This document shows positions 26,525-29,682 of a DNA stretch of 29,682 nt, piece after piece. Both the position numbers and the translations under genes were made by a program. The stretch is from assembly GCA_019677205.1 (NCBI GenBank), contig JAAMXY010000873.1:2036-31717 (forward strand), read 5' to 3'. This stretch comes from Pinguiococcus pyrenoidosus (Eukaryota; Sar; Pinguiophyceae; Pinguiochrysidales; Pinguiochrysidaceae). How positions within the stretch are numbered: position 1 is the stretch's first letter; the number at the start of each line of letters is the position of its first letter. Below the pieces are notes generated by a model. That model was given only the letters and a program-made list of their open reading frames with translations. It was not told where the DNA came from and searched no databases.

Positions 26525-27380
26525 ATGGCGCAGTTCATGCAGATGCTGGGACGCGCGCTGCGGGAGACGGGACAGGCCATGGACCGCCTGGGCCTGGCCG
26601 CCATGGACTTGGAAAACACGTTCCGCGTGCCTCTCAGTCGGCACCGCCAGCTCATGAATCTGGGCGAGAAGGTCCCTGTCACCTCCTGTAAGTCTTCGCC
26701 AGCGCCACAGCGCCACAGCGCCAGAGCGCATGGTCAATTGTCTCACCGTGCGTCTGTCACAGCGGCGGCCTGGGTTGCGCCGTCCGCGACGGCCATAGGA
26801 GACGTGTCCGTGGCGGCCAACAGCTCGATCTGGTATGGCACGGTGCTTCGCGGAGATCAGGCGCCCATCTACATCGGCACGGACACCAATGTGCAGGTAA
26901 CAAGAGCAGAAACATGTGGCTTGTGGACTGTAGAGAGGCGCGCCGGGGGCCCTTTGGACGAAACATGACTCGTGTGTTTTTGCATGGTTTGCTTGGAAGG
27001 ATTTGAGCACCATCACGACGTCACCTGGCGCTGGTGTCACGCTTGGGGCCAAGGTCACCGTAGGCCACAAGGCGTTTCTGCACGCTTGCACGGTGGGCGA
27101 CGGCACGCTGATCGGGATGGGCTCGCAAGTGCGCAACTCCGTGGTGGAAGGCGCGGCCATGGTCGCGGCGGGCGCCGTGGTGAGCAATGCGGTGGTGCAG
27201 ACGGGCCAGTTGTGGGCGGGCAACCCGGCCAAGCACATCCGCGATCTGACGGAGCAGGAGATCGAGGCGATGCGGCGGCAGGCAGAGCAGTACAGCGCGC
27301 TCGCGGTCAAGCACAGGCAGGACTTCATGGACGTCGCTGACCTCATTGATTCCGAGGGAGCGCAGGCGAAGAGCACATGA
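26525..27380 (+). CDS. Gamma-carbonic-anhydrase-type subunit of mitochondrial complex I
   Basis: Three exons: 26525-26687, 26763-26896 and 27000-27380, giving 225 residues. The N-terminus matches plant complex I gamma-CAs: GRALRETGQAMDRLG and PLSRHRQLMNLGEKVPV. A left-handed beta-helix follows: WVAPSATAIGDVSVAANSSI, WYGTVLRGDQAPIYIG, TNVQ, VTVGHKAFLHACTV, GMGSQV, MVAAGAVV and LWAGNPAKHIRDLT, then a C-terminal helix. Such proteins form the trimer attached to the membrane arm of complex I in plants, algae and many protists. Of the three zinc-binding histidines, the last two (VGH, FLHA) are present. The first, normally in NIQDNSLVHV, is replaced: the sequence across the exon 2/3 junction is NVQDLSTITTS, with Thr at the His site. 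It is therefore probably structural (gamma-CAL-like), not an active anhydrase. Confidence 0.88.
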
Positions 27381-27851
27381 TTCTTGGATGCCAGAGGAAT
27401 GAGCAGAGCTGCATGCCTGCGGAGACCCGCAAAGGCGTTGCTGCTCTATCCATCGATCCGTCAAGCCATTCCCAACAAGAAATCGAGTCTACGTTCGCAT
27501 CCTTGGGCTGGTTTGCGCCGGGGTTGTCTGAGCATCGGGCACCTCCTCTCCCGCGCCGTGCTTCTTCTTCTCAGTCACAGCCTCATCTCTCCCGAAGAGG
27601 ACCATCCACATGGCTTGGCAGGATGGCAATTGCAAACGATGCTGATTTGTGCGGGTTGGACTCCTGGCTTGCGCGGTCGCTCGCGTGGGAAGAAAGCGAG
27701 GTGCCGGGAAACGTGGGGAGAAGACGAGCTCTTGCTCGAGCAGGACTTCCGCGTCAGTAAACGCAGCAGCTTCTTCGTCACTTGTCGCATCAAGGCACTG
27801 TTGGACAGACAGACAGTGTCCGACGTGCAATTCCAATTCTATACAGACGCC
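27381..27851. other. Convergent intergenic region
   Basis: This lies between the stops of the gamma-CA gene (+) and plastid L15 (-), 471 bases. A long open frame on the + strand reads straight into the antisense of L15 and has no recognisable content. No gene is called. Confidence 0.45.
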
Positions 27852-28687
27852 CTATGCCTCCGCCGCGGCGGGCACGCTCTGGTCCTCGAGGACCTGGTTG
27901 GTCGTCTTGCTCAGAAGGATGCACTTCCCGCCTTTGCCCTCGATCGCGCTGCGCGCAGACTTGGTGAAGGCGTGGGCCTTCACGGTGAGGCCGGAGACGT
28001 TCAGCTCTCCGTTGCCCAGCACCTTGTACGTCTTGCGGCCCTTGTTCACCTTGGTGAGCACCTTGTCGTCCACGAGCTTGTCGAAGTCGATTTCCGCTCC
28101 CTCCGCGCACTTGTTGAGGTCACTGAGCTTGATGATGCTGAAGATCTCGTACTCGTGCCCGGGGCCCATGGGCTTGCCACGCAGCTTGGGGATGCGGCGG
28201 TACAGGGGCGTCTGGCCACCCTCGAAGCCGCGGCGGATGCTCTCTCCGGAGCGGGACTTCTGCCCGCGCATTCCACGACCGCACGAGGCGCCCTGGCCGG
28301 CAGCGATGCCCCGCCCGAGTCGCTTTCTACGCTTGGTGGCTCCTGGCGCCGGCTTAATGTTGGTCACGTCCACGGGCTCCGCGTGCCACTCGGGACTCTC
28401 CGGGTTCTCGCGGCGCTTCCAGTCCCACAGCTTCATGCTCAGCGCATTTGGCGACGTCACAGACTGCACTCCGGCGACCTGGCGGCCCGCGAAGGCTCCA
28501 GCCAGTCCAAAGGTCTCTGCAGAAGGGAAAAAGAACACTGGGTCAGCATGCGCCGGGCGGCGTTTCTCCTTGGCGAGCGAGCGAAGACAAGTTCAATTCG
28601 GGTCTCTCAGGGCCGTCCGCGGAACGCACCGGCTGGGCTCAGGGCCAACGCCAGCAGCAGCGCGCACAGCATTCCACGAGCAAGCAT
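27852..28687 (-). CDS. rpl15: Plastid ribosomal protein L15 (uL15c) with bipartite targeting leader
   Basis: Two minus-strand exons: 28687-28630 and 28516-27852 (TAG), with a 113-base phase-1 intron, giving 240 residues. Exon 1 encodes a classic signal peptide (MLARGMLCALLLALALSPA). Exon 2 starts ETFGLAGAFAGRQVAGVQS, with the AGA-F site and a Ser/Arg/Gln-containing stretch expected of a transit peptide in algae with red-derived secondary plastids. The mature protein is bacterial type: ATKRRKRLGRGIAAGQGASC, GMRGQKSRSG, GFEGGQTPLYRRIPKLRG and VLGNGELNVSGLTVKAHAFT. The G-Q-G-A-S-C-G-x-G-M-R-G-Q form is the cyanobacterial/plastid variant. uL15 is a late-assembling protein of the large subunit that contacts 23S rRNA. 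Confidence 0.9.
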
Positions 28688-28927
28688 GGCGCTGATGGAC
28701 AGGAGGAACAGAGCAAGGTCGCAGTGCTCAGACGCCTTTCCTCGCACGGAGCTTCGGCCACCACGGACGGAGAGGCCAACGCCAGCAGAAAAGCAAATGG
28801 GGAAACTTTGGGTCTTGTTGGGACTGTGCTATCCGTAAATTAAGAATATAGAATGAACGGAGTGATGGCTGTCGGAGCTAATTTTGGGAGGTGGGTAGCT
28901 TTCTTAGGGTTGTCTATCAGGTTCGAG

Positions 28928-28979
28928 AATAGTGTTTTATGATACCATGCTATTCATTTTCATTTGCTCAAACACTATT
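28928..28979. repeat. Perfect 10-bp inverted repeat in AT-rich DNA
   Basis: AATAGTGTTT at 28928-28937 is repeated in reverse complement as AAACACTATT at 28970-28979, with 32 bases between. It could form a stem-loop or be the ends of a tiny element; no flanking duplication is evident. Confidence 0.6.
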
Positions 28980-29417
28980 ATTTTTTCATATAAACAAATA
29001 GATGAATATGAAAAACAAAAAACTCTTCTTGATGCACCCTTCATTGGATGAGTTTCATAATGTTCCGTATGTCTACCGAATGGTGGACGGGCGTGGCAGG
29101 CAGAGCTTTCATCCCACTTTCTGACGTAGTGACCGGCTTGTTGGAGAAGGTCAAGTAACCGGTTTACGAAGCCCCGGTTCTGGTCTCGGACTCGTACTCT
29201 GTCCTCTCTTGTGGACATCAGAGCGAGATGATGTTGCTTGGGCGGGCAGCTTTCTGGTTGTGGTGTGGAGCAAGCCCGTAGAGAAGCGAAGCCGAACAAG
29301 CAAAGCAAGACATGCATCCCTCACGATGCCGCGTCGGTTATCATGGTTGACTTCTTGTGCAACGAAGTTCAAAGAGGGAAGGAGGCAGCCTCGGTACGAG
29401 CGACATCGCTCAAAGAA

Positions 29418-29441
29418 GCAAGCAAGCAACTTCTTGCTTGC
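29418..29441. repeat. 9-bp inverted repeat, hairpin
   Basis: GCAAGCAAG (29418-29426) and CTTGCTTGC (29433-29441) flank a six-base loop. The GCAA/TTGC word recurs nearby (about 29455-29462), so slippage of a short repeat may have made it. Confidence 0.55.
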
Positions 29442-29682
29442 CTTTGCGCTGGCCTTGCTTGCCGACGCCACCTTCGTGCTTAACTTGCTTCGGCCTCTCT
29501 TCGAAGCGGCCGGGCGGTGCGTCTAGTGTTCACAAGCCTGCGTCGATGCACAAACTCGGAAAGCACGGAAAGACGCTGCACATTCTTCTTTCTTGAAACT
29601 CTGGATCAGGGATGGTGTTGATAGGTGCGACTGTGTAGCGAAGTGTAACGGATTCCAGCTGTCCAATCGCCTCTCCTTCTCC

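Larger units (their letters stand above)
28688..29682. other. Region upstream of plastid L15, no gene identified
   Basis: The last 995 bases include an AT-rich stretch (about 28835-29035) and two perfect inverted repeats. Open frames of 106-126 codons on either strand between 28937 and 29526 show no known domain or splice-supported extension, so I do not call them. The region may contain the L15 promoter and UTR sequence of a gene beyond the window. Confidence 0.4.

Noticed and set aside
29151-29526. Overlapping open frames of about 105 codons on both strands
   Set aside because: No domain, no splice support and mutual overlap; open frames of this size are expected by chance in GC-rich DNA.

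Overview
This is nuclear DNA of a eukaryotic microbe, read as 18 protein genes. The DNA is GC-rich. Most genes are split by short GT-AG introns, mostly 60-125 bases and the longest 232. Genes lie on both strands with short gaps, and no mobile element, tRNA, rRNA or CRISPR array was recognised. The best clue to lineage is the gene at 27852-28687, a cyanobacterial-type ribosomal protein L15. Its first exon encodes a signal peptide and its second exon begins with an AGA-F motif. That layout is the bipartite plastid-targeting leader of algae with a secondary plastid of red-algal origin (stramenopile, haptophyte or cryptophyte type). A gamma-carbonic-anhydrase-type protein of the complex I kind and a fungal-type cystathionine gamma-synthase fit a photosynthetic protist; I cannot name the species.

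Left part (1-7330): the 3' end of an FG-repeat, nucleoporin-like gene (+). Then come OST1/ribophorin I of the oligosaccharyltransferase (five exons, -) and a large intronless PI3/PI4-kinase family gene with a His-Gln repeat (-).

Centre left (7764-15666): a CDK9/12/13 (plant CDKC)-type kinase (+, seven exons), a two-pore potassium channel rebuilt from six exons (-), ZNHIT2-like HIT-finger protein (-), RNA polymerase I/III subunit AC19 (-), an unrecognised multi-pass membrane protein (+) and a triple-BRCT Rad4/TopBP1-like protein (-).

Centre right (16067-23849): a Bub2/Cdc16-type TBC protein (+), a Yop1/REEP5 ER-shaping protein (-), cystathionine gamma-synthase (+), an ankyrin-PP2C fusion (-) and a small membrane coiled-coil protein with polyQ/polyN (+).

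Right part (24059-28687): a mitochondrial carrier (-), mitoribosomal protein mS35 (-), the gamma-CA-type complex I subunit (+) and plastid L15 (-). The last kilobase has no convincing gene.

The genes do not form one pathway; this is an ordinary housekeeping neighbourhood. The points most worth a second look are the zinc-ligand loss in the gamma-CA protein, the ankyrin-PP2C fusion, the G-to-P change in the TBC glutamine-finger motif, and an AT-rich island at 18427-18745 enclosing a GC-rich segment with several potential hairpins. No clearly new multi-gene system was found.
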